Origin: Chloroflexi bacterium RBG_16_60_22
GTDB taxonomy: Bacteria; Chloroflexota; Dehalococcoidia; Dehalococcoidales; RBG-16-60-22
Assembly: GCA_001796935.1 (NCBI GenBank)
Contig: MGNX01000010.1
Coordinates: 20,234 to 29,159 of the forward strand
Length of the DNA stretch: 8,926 nucleotides
Reading direction: 5' to 3'
Under the pieces are notes generated by a model. The model was not told where the DNA came from, ran no database searches, and worked only from the letters and a program-made list of their open reading frames with translations. How positions within the stretch are numbered: the first letter of the stretch is position 1; each line of letters begins with the position of its first letter. This document shows, in pieces, positions 1 to 7,501 of the stretch. The position numbers and the translations under genes are program-made.

Positions 1-90
1 CTGGAGGCGGGGGGCGTCTTCCGGGCACATACCCTGCTGGCCAAGTGTCCCTCCAAGTACGAGGCCGCCGAGGAAGGGCGGGGGTACTGA
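1..90 (+). CDS. ccmE: CcmE haem chaperone, C-terminal fragment (5' end outside window)
   Basis: The frame enters from the left edge and ends at TGA 88-90, giving 29 residues. They read like the end of the CcmE OB fold (LEAGGVFRAHTLLAKC) followed by CPSKYE. CcmE is the membrane-anchored periplasmic chaperone that carries haem from CcmC to CcmF in system I cytochrome c maturation. In classical CcmE the haem is bound covalently by a His in an HxxxY motif; here the aligned motif is C-P-S-K-Y, the CxxxY variant known from some archaea and anaerobic bacteria. The ccmF start lies 3 nt downstream, which supports the assignment. The length and N-terminal anchor cannot be seen. Confidence 0.85.
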   Translation: MEAGGVFRAHTLLAKCPSKYEAAEEGRGY

Positions 91-93
91 TTC

Positions 94-2063
<1,970 letters not shown>

Positions 2064-2067
<4 letters not shown>

Positions 2068-2570
2068 CAACGATAACCGGCTATAGAACGATATTGTGCA
2101 TCGTGCTGCTGGTGACGGGCCTGACCCTGTTTCCGGCGGCCGCCGCCCGGGCCGCCACGCTGAGCGAGCTGGCCAAGGAGTTCATCTGCCAGTGCGGCTG
2201 CACCCTCGTCCTGGACAGCTGCACCCACGCCGAATGTCACTCGAAGACCCAGATGACGGCCCTGCTGCAGCAGAAAATCGACGAGGGGCTGCCCCCCGCC
2301 GAGATTACCGCCCTCTTCGTCCGGCAGTACGGGGAGCAGGTGCTGGCATCGCCCCCCAAGAAAGGCTTTAACCTGACCGCCTGGCTGCTGCCCTTCGCCG
2401 CCATACTGGCCGGGGCGGCCCTGGTCTACGTCATGCTGAGAAAGTGGGTCAGGCAGGGGAACCGGCCCCAGCCGGGCGCGGCCGCGCCGCCGACCGCCGA
2501 GACGGACGACCCCTACGCGCGCCGCCTCGAGCGGGAGCTGCGTGACTTCGGGGAGAAGGGGTTCCGATGA
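2064..2570 (+). CDS. ccmH: CcmH-family thiol-disulfide/haem lyase accessory protein
   Basis: A 168-residue protein with a signal anchor at about residues 8-30, a helical domain with C42-x-C44-x-C46 plus C53 and C58, a typical CcmH stretch (AEITALFVRQYGEQVL, then PPKKGFN), a second membrane helix at about 105-124 and a charged tail. CcmH reduces or holds the apocytochrome CxxCH cysteines for haem attachment by CcmF. I chose TTG 2064: AGGAAGG at 2051-2057 lies 6 nt upstream, and the start overlaps the ccmF stop as TTGA. The longer frame back to 1971 would run deep into ccmF. The thiol motif differs from the classical LRCxxC; the CxCxC form is one I associate with homologues from anaerobes. The end overlaps the next gene by ATGA. 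Confidence 0.9.
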
Positions 2571-3073
2571 CGCTGCTCATTATTCTGCTGGTCACCCTGT
2601 GCTTTCTCTTCGTCGCCTATCCCTTCTTCCGGTCGAAGCCGGAACGCCCCACCGCGGCAGGCGGCGGGGACGGCGGACTGGATGACCTTCGCTCCCGGCG
2701 CGATACCACCTACTCCATGCTCAAGGAAGTGCAGTTCGACTACCAGTCCGGCATCCTGACGGAGGAAGACTATAAAGACCTGGAGGCGAGGTATAAGGCC
2801 CGGGCCATCGCCCTCCTCAAGGACATGGACGGCCTCGCCGCCGCCGAAGGCGGTGAAGACGAGATTGAAAAACGTGTCCGGGCGCTGCGTAGCATCGCCA
2901 ATGCTCCTGAAGAAAAAGGGAATACCGAAGACGAGATTGAAAAACGGGTCAGGGCCCTGCGCCGGAAGAATGAGCCGGCGTTCTGCCCCGGCTGCGGCGA
3001 GAAGCGGCCGGAAGGCGCCCGCTTCTGTCCCAGCTGCGGCCAGAGCCTGCAGCCGGAGGTGAGGAACCCATGA
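2567..3073 (+). CDS. CcmI-like membrane protein with C-terminal zinc ribbon
   Basis: 168 residues. An N-terminal membrane helix (about 2-22) is followed by a segment (about 44-89) with the CcmI look: R-R-D-x3-L-K-E-x2-FDYQSGILTEEDY, then a second helix. A charged helical linker holds two copies of EDEIEKRVRALR (97-108 and 121-132). A zinc ribbon follows, with C140-P-G-C143 and C154-P-S-C157. CcmI proteins chaperone apocytochrome and work with CcmF and CcmH; the place right after ccmH and the ATGA overlaps on both sides fit. The zinc ribbon replaces the large periplasmic TPR domain of proteobacterial CcmI. If the N-terminal helix is a simple anchor, the ribbon is probably cytoplasmic, but the topology is inferred. 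Function beyond membership of the Ccm operon is uncertain. Confidence 0.75.
   Translation: MTLLIILLVTLCFLFVAYPFFRSKPERPTAAGGGDGGLDDLRSRRDTTYSMLKEVQFDYQSGILTEEDYKDLEARYKARAIALLKDMDGLAAAEGGEDEIEKRVRALRSIANAPEEKGNTEDEIEKRVRALRRKNEPAFCPGCGEKRPEGARFCPSCGQSLQPEVRNP
2855..2962 (+). repeat. In-frame 72-bp-period duplication inside the CcmI-like gene
   Basis: Two 36-bp copies, 2855-2890 and 2927-2962, start 72 bp (24 codons) apart. They match at 32 of 36 positions and are identical over the first 20. Both encode EDEIEKRVRALR. Three of the four differences are at third codon positions and the fourth (C/A) changes one Arg codon to another (CGG to AGG), so all are silent. The protein repeat is therefore perfect while the DNA has begun to drift, which suggests a fairly recent duplication kept for its protein sequence. 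The repeat lengthens a charged, probably helical spacer before the zinc ribbon. Confidence 0.9.
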
Positions 3074-4203
3074 AGCGCATATTACTCTTGCTGACCGTGG
3101 TATCTCTATTGTTCATCGCCGCCCCCGCCCTGGCCGCCGGTAATGGCACGCTGGAAGGCAACGTGGTCAACCGGACGGACGGCGGCAGCAGCGTGGCCGA
3201 CCAGGAGGTCACCCTCAAGACCTACCGCAACGACAACGAGGTGGAGTCCGCCGTCGCCACCACGGATGCCGACGGGCATTTTATCTTCGAGGGACTGGAC
3301 ACCGACCCCTCCTTGAGCTACGAAGCGCAGATGGTTTACCAGGAAGCGGACTACTACTCGGGGCGGCTCAGTTTCGCCAAGGGTCAAGATAGTCTTACCG
3401 CCGAGCTTACCGTCTATGACGCCACGGACAGCGATGCCTCTATCCGGGTGACCACGGCGCACACCGTTATCAGCGTGGAAGAGGGGAACCTCCGCGTCAA
3501 GGAATACTACTACTTCGAGAACACGTCCGACCGCACTTACGTGGGGTCGGAGGTGGCCACCCCGGACGGTAAGAAGGCCACGCTCGCTTTCTTCATGCCG
3601 GGCGGGGCCGTCGGGCTGGAGCCGGGCGGCGAGCTGATGTCCTGCTGCATCTACGGCAGTGATGCCGGCTTCATCGATACCATGCCCTTCCTGCCCGGCC
3701 CCAAGGAGGCGGTCTATTCCTACCTGGTCGATTACAAGTCCGGTGCCTATACCTTCAACCAGCGGGTGAGGTACCCGGTGGCGGACTATAACCTGCTGGT
3801 CATGGGGGAGGACGTCGCCCTCTCCAGCGACCGGCTGGTAACGGAGGAGCCGGTTACCCTCCAGGACGGCCTTTACCAGCGCCTCTCCGGCGCCAACCTT
3901 GCCCCCAATGACCGCATCACCATCGAGCTGTCCGGCCTCCCCGGCGGCGGTTCCGGAACGGTCCTGGTTATCATCATGATAGTGGTACTGGCCGGCGGGG
4001 CGGTTTTCGGCCTTACCGTCCGTCGGAGAAAAGCCCGGCCGGTGGTCGCCAGAGCGGACCCCGCCCGGAAAGAGCAAGAGCTGATCGTGGCGCTGGCCCG
4101 GCTCGACGACAGCTTCGCCGAAGGGCAAATCGGCGAGGCGGAGTACCGCCGGCGCCGCGCCGCCACCAAGCAGCAGCTGACCCGGCTGATGCGCGGCCGA
4201 TGA
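3070..4203 (+). CDS. Secreted/membrane-anchored protein with carboxypeptidase-regulatory-like domain and short cytoplasmic tail
   Basis: 377 residues. A clear signal peptide (MKRILLLL..., cleavage after ALA near residue 22) leads into a beta-rich domain at about 25-118 of the carboxypeptidase-regulatory/transthyretin-like type (LEGNVVNRTDGGSSVADQEV, then TTDADGHFIFEGL). A second, unrecognised extracytoplasmic beta-rich region (about 125-290) contains a vicinal Cys pair in ELMSCCIYG. One membrane helix (about 297-317) is followed by RRRK and a tail. The tail ends in a small helical hairpin (about 338-374: LARLDDSFAEGQIGEAEY) resembling SHOCT-type modules. It sits between CcmI-like and CcmE-like genes with ATGA overlaps at both ends, so a role in haem delivery or cytochrome handling is likely by context only. 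No catalytic motif is visible. Confidence 0.8.
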   Translation: MKRILLLLTVVSLLFIAAPALAAGNGTLEGNVVNRTDGGSSVADQEVTLKTYRNDNEVESAVATTDADGHFIFEGLDTDPSLSYEAQMVYQEADYYSGRLSFAKGQDSLTAELTVYDATDSDASIRVTTAHTVISVEEGNLRVKEYYYFENTSDRTYVGSEVATPDGKKATLAFFMPGGAVGLEPGGELMSCCIYGSDAGFIDTMPFLPGPKEAVYSYLVDYKSGAYTFNQRVRYPVADYNLLVMGEDVALSSDRLVTEEPVTLQDGLYQRLSGANLAPNDRITIELSGLPGGGSGTVLVIIMIVVLAGGAVFGLTVRRRKARPVVARADPARKEQELIVALARLDDSFAEGQIGEAEYRRRRAATKQQLTRLMRGR

Positions 4204-4586
4204 AAAGAAAGACGGTACTGATTATCATCATCGTGGGGCTGGCGGCCGTCTTCGGCACGGCCGGCTTCGTGCTGCTCTCCCACGAGGGAGGCTCCCTGAC
4301 CGTCAGCGAATCAAAGGCCCTGGCGGCCTCGCCTAACCGCCTGGTGAGCGTCGAAGGCAAGGTAGCCCCGGGGTCGGTCGTCTGGGACAGCCGGGCCGAG
4401 CTCATGAAGTTCGTTCTCACCGACGGCCGTGAAGACCTGGACGTTGTCTATCAGGGGGTCGTCCCGGACCACTTCAAGGTGGGTTCCGCCCTGACGGTGT
4501 CCGGGAGGTACCGCCCGGACGGCGCGCTGGAGGCCAGCTCACTCAGCAGCAGCCAGAAACGCTCGCTCTGCGCCATCTGCCACTAG
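4200..4586 (+). CDS. CcmE-like OB-fold protein ending in CxxCH
   Basis: 128 residues. An N-terminal membrane anchor (about 5-27) is followed by a CcmE-type OB fold: VSVEGKVAPGSVVW, then MKFVLTDGREDLDVVYQGVVPDHFKVGSALTVSGRY in two adjoining strands, and LEASSL, matching LEAGGVF of the true ccmE. CcmE normally continues with a haem-binding HxxxY or CxxxY. Here that motif is missing and the protein stops at R-S-L-C-A-I-C-H, a c-type haem attachment motif that is also the C-terminus; I checked the reading frame codon by codon to TAG 4584-4586. The first Cys aligns within one residue of the haem-binding Cys of the upstream CcmE. It is probably a periplasmic haem carrier or a membrane-bound monohaem protein; a metal or disulfide role cannot be excluded. 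The start overlaps the previous stop (ATGA). Confidence 0.85.
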   Translation: MKRKTVLIIIIVGLAAVFGTAGFVLLSHEGGSLTVSESKALAASPNRLVSVEGKVAPGSVVWDSRAELMKFVLTDGREDLDVVYQGVVPDHFKVGSALTVSGRYRPDGALEASSLSSSQKRSLCAICH

Positions 4587-4592
4587 CCCGCC

Positions 4593-4895
4593 TCAGGCGT
4601 CCTTGCTCTGCCGCCGCCTCGGCTTCCACCCCAGTACCCCGAGGAGGTCGCCAATCAGTGTGTCCTGCTGTGTTTCGCTCCGCAGCGGCAACTCCGGGTC
4701 CACCCGGTACCGGATGCGCCGTCCTTCTCTCTTCTTGGTGACGTAGCCGTCGGCCTCGAGGTCGTTGATGATATTACGGGTCGCTTTCTCGGTAATGCCG
4801 ACGGCCAGGGCGATTTCCCGGGCGGTGATTCGCGGCTGCTGGGCTACCAAACAGAGCACCAGGGCGTGGTTGGTAAGGAACTTCCATCCTGGCAT
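4593..4895 (-). CDS. Small winged-helix (MarR/ArsR-like) transcriptional regulator
   Basis: 100 residues. The helix-turn-helix is at about 23-48 (TAREIALAVGITEKATRNII), followed by NDLEADGYVTKKREGRRIRY, a typical recognition helix and beta wing, then a short C-terminal helix and a basic tail. No cysteine-rich metal site or ligand domain is visible; the only Cys is in the first helix (LVLCLV). I chose ATG at 4893-4895 because a strong ribosome binding site, GGAGGT, lies 6 nt upstream on the minus strand (4902-4907). The frame stays open to 4955, but the extra 20 residues are low-complexity and the start there has no such site. It ends 6 bp from the end of the ccm block and is divergent from the aminomutase operon, so that operon is its most likely target. 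The family assignment is structural rather than a firm subfamily. Confidence 0.85.
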   Translation of the reverse strand: MPGWKFLTNHALVLCLVAQQPRITAREIALAVGITEKATRNIINDLEADGYVTKKREGRRIRYRVDPELPLRSETQQDTLIGDLLGVLGWKPRRRQSKDA

Positions 4896-4901
4896 GCCGG
4901 C

Positions 4902-4907
4902 ACCTCC
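4902..4907 (-). promoter_or_regulatory. Strong ribosome binding site deciding the regulator start
   Basis: On the minus strand the site reads GGAGGT, 6 nt before ATG 4895. It favours the 100-residue form of the winged-helix protein over a start at 4955. Confidence 0.85.
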
Positions 4908-4982
4908 TTGCTGTCTTCGTCCCCGTCCGGGGTTGGCAGAATTCTTTTTGCGCAACCCCCGTTATTTATTACCTTTAACCTA

Positions 4983-5010
4983 TTGACTTTTTACGGCTAT
5001 GGTGTATAAT
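4983..5010 (+). promoter_or_regulatory. Sigma70-type promoter for the kamA operon
   Basis: TTGACT (4983-4988) and a perfect TATAAT (5005-5010) are separated by 16 bp in the AT-rich gap. Transcription would start near 5017, leaving an untranslated leader of about 110-120 nt before the aminomutase gene. No other comparable promoter is visible on the plus strand between the regulator and kamA. Confidence 0.75.
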
Positions 5011-5030
5011 ATAATAAATACAGGAAGTTT

Positions 5031-5056
5031 TATTCCGGTATATTATAACAGGAATA
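5031..5056. promoter_or_regulatory. Palindromic operator candidate (TATTCC-N14-GGAATA)
   Basis: The arms 5031-5040 (TATTCCGGTA) and 5047-5056 (AACAGGAATA) pair at 8 of 10 positions around a 6-bp centre TATTAT. The palindrome covers the -10 of the proposed minus-strand promoter and lies at about +15 to +40 of the plus-strand transcript. That position suits a repressor controlling both directions; the divergent winged-helix protein is the obvious candidate binder. In RNA it could also form a weak hairpin. Confidence 0.5.
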
Positions 5057-5070
5057 TTTAGTTATTACAA
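5042..5070 (-). promoter_or_regulatory. Candidate promoter for the regulator gene
   Basis: Read on the minus strand: TTGTAA (5065-5070), a 17-bp spacer, then TATAAT (5042-5047). Transcription would start near 5035 and run left through the plus-strand promoter into the regulator, with a leader of about 140 nt. AT-richness makes chance matches easier here, so this is less certain than the plus-strand promoter. Confidence 0.5.
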
Positions 5071-5125
5071 GTACTTTCTTAATTATTATTCAGGAATTTA
5101 GTACTATTTTAACGCCAAAGGAGCG

Positions 5126-5143
5126 ATGAGAAAAGAAAAGTGA
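5126..5143 (+). CDS. Five-codon leader ORF (MRKEK) overlapping the kamA start, or a frameshifted true N-terminus
   Basis: ATG 5126 follows AAAGGAG (5117-5123) with a gap of only 2 nt and reads M-R-K-E-K before TGA 5141-5143. The TGA overlaps the GTG start of kamA as GTGA. AAAGGAG is too far (16 nt) to serve GTG 5140 well, so ribosomes may load at the mini-ORF and reinitiate. Alternatively, one additional A in the A-runs would fuse the mini-ORF to kamA as MRKEKVKTTTV, meaning the real start is ATG 5126 and a base is missing. Confidence 0.4.
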   Translation: MRKEK

Positions 5144-6528
5144 AAACGACGACGGTGGCTAGGACTAATCAGGTAACACCGCAGTGTGAGGGGCTTTCCT
5201 TCCGGAACCATCACACCAGTGAAGTCGAAAAGGAGCCTCCCAGTAGACCTTTAACCGCCAACCCCGAGGATGAACCCCCCGGTAAAACGGCCGCTGGCCG
5301 TTCTTATTTTTTTAGAAATGTCCCCGCCACTTCCTGGAACGACTGGAAGTGGCACTTCCGCAACCGGATAACCACCGTCAGCGCGCTTAGCCAGTTCCTC
5401 CCCCTCTCCCCCCGGGAGCAAAGGCAGCTCCGCCTGGTAACCCGGCGCTATCCCCTCTCCATCACGCCTTACTACCTTTCGCTCATCGACCCCACCGACC
5501 CCGACGACCCCGTCAGAAAGCAGGCCGTGCCCTCCGTCCAGGAAATAACCATGAGCACCCTGGGCATGGAAGACCCGCTGGCGGAGAAGGAAGACTCCGT
5601 GGTGCCCGGCCTGGTCCACCGCTACCCGGACCGGGTGCTGATGGTACTCACCGATATCTGCCCGATGCTCTGCCGGCACTGCACGCGCAAGCGGGAATGG
5701 CGGCACGGCGGCTGGATGCGCACCGGCGCCCAGATTGAGGCCATGCTCGACTACCTGCGCCGCAACGATAATATCCGCGACGTGGTTATCTCCGGCGGCG
5801 ACCCCCTGACGCTGGCCACCAGCCACCTGGAGGTCATCATCTCCAAGATAAGGGAAATCAAGCACATCGAGATTATACGCATCGGCACGCGGTTCCCCGT
5901 GGTGCTGCCCCAGCGTATTGACGCCGAGCTCTGCGAGATGCTGTCCCGGCACGGCCCCATCTGGCTGAACACCCACTTCAACCACCCCCGCGAGCTGACG
6001 GCGGAGTCCGCCGCGGCCTGCGACCGCCTCCTCCGCGCCGGCGTGCCGGTGAACAACCAGTCCGTCCTGCTGCGCGGCATCAATGACAGCGTGGAGACCA
6101 TGCTCAAGCTCTGCCAGGGCCTCCTCAGGATAAAGGTCCGCCCCTACTACCTCTACCAGTGTGACGAGGTGCAGGGCACGGAGCACCTGCGCACCCCGGT
6201 CGAGACGGGCATCCGGATAATCGAAGGCATGCGCGGGTTCACCTCCGGCCTGGCCGTACCCACCTTCGTCGTGGACCTGGTCCAGGGCGGCGGCAAGGTG
6301 CCCCTGCAGCCCAACTACGCACTCTCCATGTCCCAGGACGAGCTGCTGCTCAAGAACTACGAGGGCCAGGTCTTCCGCTACCGCAACCCGGGCCACCAGA
6401 ACGGCCGAAGGAAAGTGGCGGCCGCGCCGGCGGTCAGCGGCGTCGTGGCAAGCCTGCTGGCCGATGCCACCCCGCCCGCGGAGACCAAAGGAGACGCCGA
6501 TGCGGCTCGGGTTAGCCTTCGACCTTAA
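5140..6528 (+). CDS. kamA: KamA-family radical SAM/PLP aminomutase, probable lysine 2,3-aminomutase
   Basis: 462 residues from GTG 5140. A variable N-terminus (1-60) precedes a KamA-type helix (WNDWKWHFRNRITTVSAL), the radical SAM [4Fe-4S] motif C174-x3-C178-x2-C181 (CPMLCRHC), SGGDPL (218-223), IGTRFPVVLPQRI and the PLP Lys K386 in QGGGKVPL. The distances from the first Cys to D342 (168), to D379 (205) and to K386 (212) equal those in Clostridium subterminale lysine 2,3-aminomutase (C125, D293, D330, K337). Both Asp residues, which hold the lysine epsilon-amine, are kept, as is the Arg at C181+2. This favours L-lysine to L-beta-lysine; in glutamate 2,3-aminomutase they are Lys and Asn. The C-terminal Cys cluster that binds zinc in the clostridial enzyme is absent. 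It leads an operon with two ATP-grasp ligases and a GNAT. The start is uncertain (see leader ORF). Confidence 0.9.
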   Translation: MKTTTVARTNQVTPQCEGLSFRNHHTSEVEKEPPSRPLTANPEDEPPGKTAAGRSYFFRNVPATSWNDWKWHFRNRITTVSALSQFLPLSPREQRQLRLVTRRYPLSITPYYLSLIDPTDPDDPVRKQAVPSVQEITMSTLGMEDPLAEKEDSVVPGLVHRYPDRVLMVLTDICPMLCRHCTRKREWRHGGWMRTGAQIEAMLDYLRRNDNIRDVVISGGDPLTLATSHLEVIISKIREIKHIEIIRIGTRFPVVLPQRIDAELCEMLSRHGPIWLNTHFNHPRELTAESAAACDRLLRAGVPVNNQSVLLRGINDSVETMLKLCQGLLRIKVRPYYLYQCDEVQGTEHLRTPVETGIRIIEGMRGFTSGLAVPTFVVDLVQGGGKVPLQPNYALSMSQDELLLKNYEGQVFRYRNPGHQNGRRKVAAAPAVSGVVASLLADATPPAETKGDADAARVSLRP

Positions 6529-7501
6529 ATCGGCCGTGCCGGACGACCATGCCGGCGACGACGCCCTCGAAGAGTACGACTCTCCGGAGACGGTGGCGGT
6601 AATTTCCGACGCCATCGCCGCCATGGGCCACAGCGTCGTCAGGCTGGGCGGCGGCACGCAGTTCCTCGATAATATCCGCCGGGAGAAGGTCGATTTCGTC
6701 TTCAATATCGCCGAGGGCCGCGGCCGCCAGCGCAGTCGGGAGGCCCAGGTGCCGGCTGCCCTGGAGATGCTGGACATCCCCTATACCGGCTCCGACCCCC
6801 TGACGCTGGCGGTCTCGCTGGATAAGCCCGTCACCAAGAAGCTGGCGGCGGCGGAAGGCGTCGGCACCCCCGGTTGGCGGCTCATCGCCGACGCCGAAGA
6901 GCTGGAGCGGACGTCCTGGGAGGGGCTGTCCTTCCCGGTTATCATCAAGCCGGCCTGCGAGGGCTCCAGCAAGGGTATCCGCCTGACGTCACTGGCCGAA
7001 AATACCCGGCAGGCCGGGGACGAAGTGAAAAGGGTCCTGGAGATTTACCGCCAGCCGGCCATGGTCGAGGAGTTCATCGACGGTGACGAGGTGACGGTGG
7101 GCATCGTCGGCAACGCGCCGCCCCGAATCGTGGGCGTCATGCGCGTCCGGCCGCGGCGGAAGAACGGCCGTTTCATCTACTCGCTGGAGGTAAAGCGCGA
7201 TTACGTTAACCTGGTGGACTACGAATGCCCCGCCCGCCTCGGTCGCCGGACGCTCGCCCGGCTGGAAGCCGATAGCCTCAAGGTATTTAAAGCGCTGGGC
7301 TGCCGCGATTTCGCCCGCGTCGATTTCCGCGTGGCCGCTGACGGCACGCCCTATTTTATCGAGATAAACCCCCTGCCCGGACTGGGCACCTACAGCGACC
7401 TGATTATCATGGCGCTCAAGATGGGCTGGACCCACCAGGGACTTATCGGCGCAGTGCTCGATGCCGCCCTGGCCAGGTACCCTCAATGCGTACGTACGTA
7501 G
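6500..7501 (+). CDS. ATP-grasp ligase, D-Ala-D-Ala-ligase-like (first of tandem pair)
   Basis: 333 residues from ATG 6500, chosen because AAAGGAG (6487-6493) lies 6 nt upstream and the protein aligns from MRLGLAFDL. It overlaps the end of kamA by 29 bp. ATP-grasp signatures are clear: FPVIIKPACEGSSKGI (145-160, nucleotide-binding Lys), VEEFIDGDEVTVG (189-201), FARVDF and EINPLPGL (288-295, metal-binding Glu/Asn). The N-terminal GGxSxEHEVS of true Ddl is absent; instead there is an EEYDSPETVAVI segment. The HGxxGEDG motif is replaced by FNIAEGRGRQRSREAQVP. Ddl-like folds join a carboxylate, activated as acyl phosphate, to an amine. Here the amine or the acid could be beta-lysine from KamA, but the substrates are unknown. 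A cell-wall D-Ala-D-Ala ligase is unlikely. Confidence 0.85.
   Translation: MRLGLAFDLKSAVPDDHAGDDALEEYDSPETVAVISDAIAAMGHSVVRLGGGTQFLDNIRREKVDFVFNIAEGRGRQRSREAQVPAALEMLDIPYTGSDPLTLAVSLDKPVTKKLAAAEGVGTPGWRLIADAEELERTSWEGLSFPVIIKPACEGSSKGIRLTSLAENTRQAGDEVKRVLEIYRQPAMVEEFIDGDEVTVGIVGNAPPRIVGVMRVRPRRKNGRFIYSLEVKRDYVNLVDYECPARLGRRTLARLEADSLKVFKALGCRDFARVDFRVAADGTPYFIEINPLPGLGTYSDLIIMALKMGWTHQGLIGAVLDAALARYPQCVRT

Larger units (their letters stand above)
5021..5096 (+). repeat. Three CAGGAA repeats in the kamA leader
   Basis: CAGGAA occurs at 5021, 5049 and 5091, start-to-start distances 28 and 42 bp. The second and third extend to CAGGAATATTTAG and CAGGAATTTAG. The middle copy forms the right arm of the palindrome. 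They may be half-sites for the same DNA-binding protein, but short AT-rich repeats can arise by chance. Confidence 0.35.

Noticed and set aside
4589..4599. Small inverted repeat CGCC-TCA-GGCG between the convergent ccm block and regulator as a terminator
   Set aside because: The stem is only 4 bp and has no T-run on either strand, so it cannot be supported as an intrinsic terminator.
5017..5125. Lysine riboswitch in the kamA leader
   Set aside because: The leader is about 110 nt and AT-rich. It is shorter than the usual L-box aptamer (about 170 nt), and I could not find its conserved helices or loop motifs.
5251..6777. A 508-codon open frame on the minus strand across kamA, and similar long antisense frames at 3106-4128 and 7483-8595
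   Set aside because: They lie exactly opposite well-motivated genes. Their translations are rich in Gly, His, Val and Asp without family motifs, as expected for the complement of GC-rich coding DNA.
7488..7500. GCGTACGTACGTA self-complementary tract at the junction of the two ligase genes
   Set aside because: It is short and encodes the conserved-looking N-terminus of the second ligase; no sign of a mobile element or binding-site copy elsewhere in the window.
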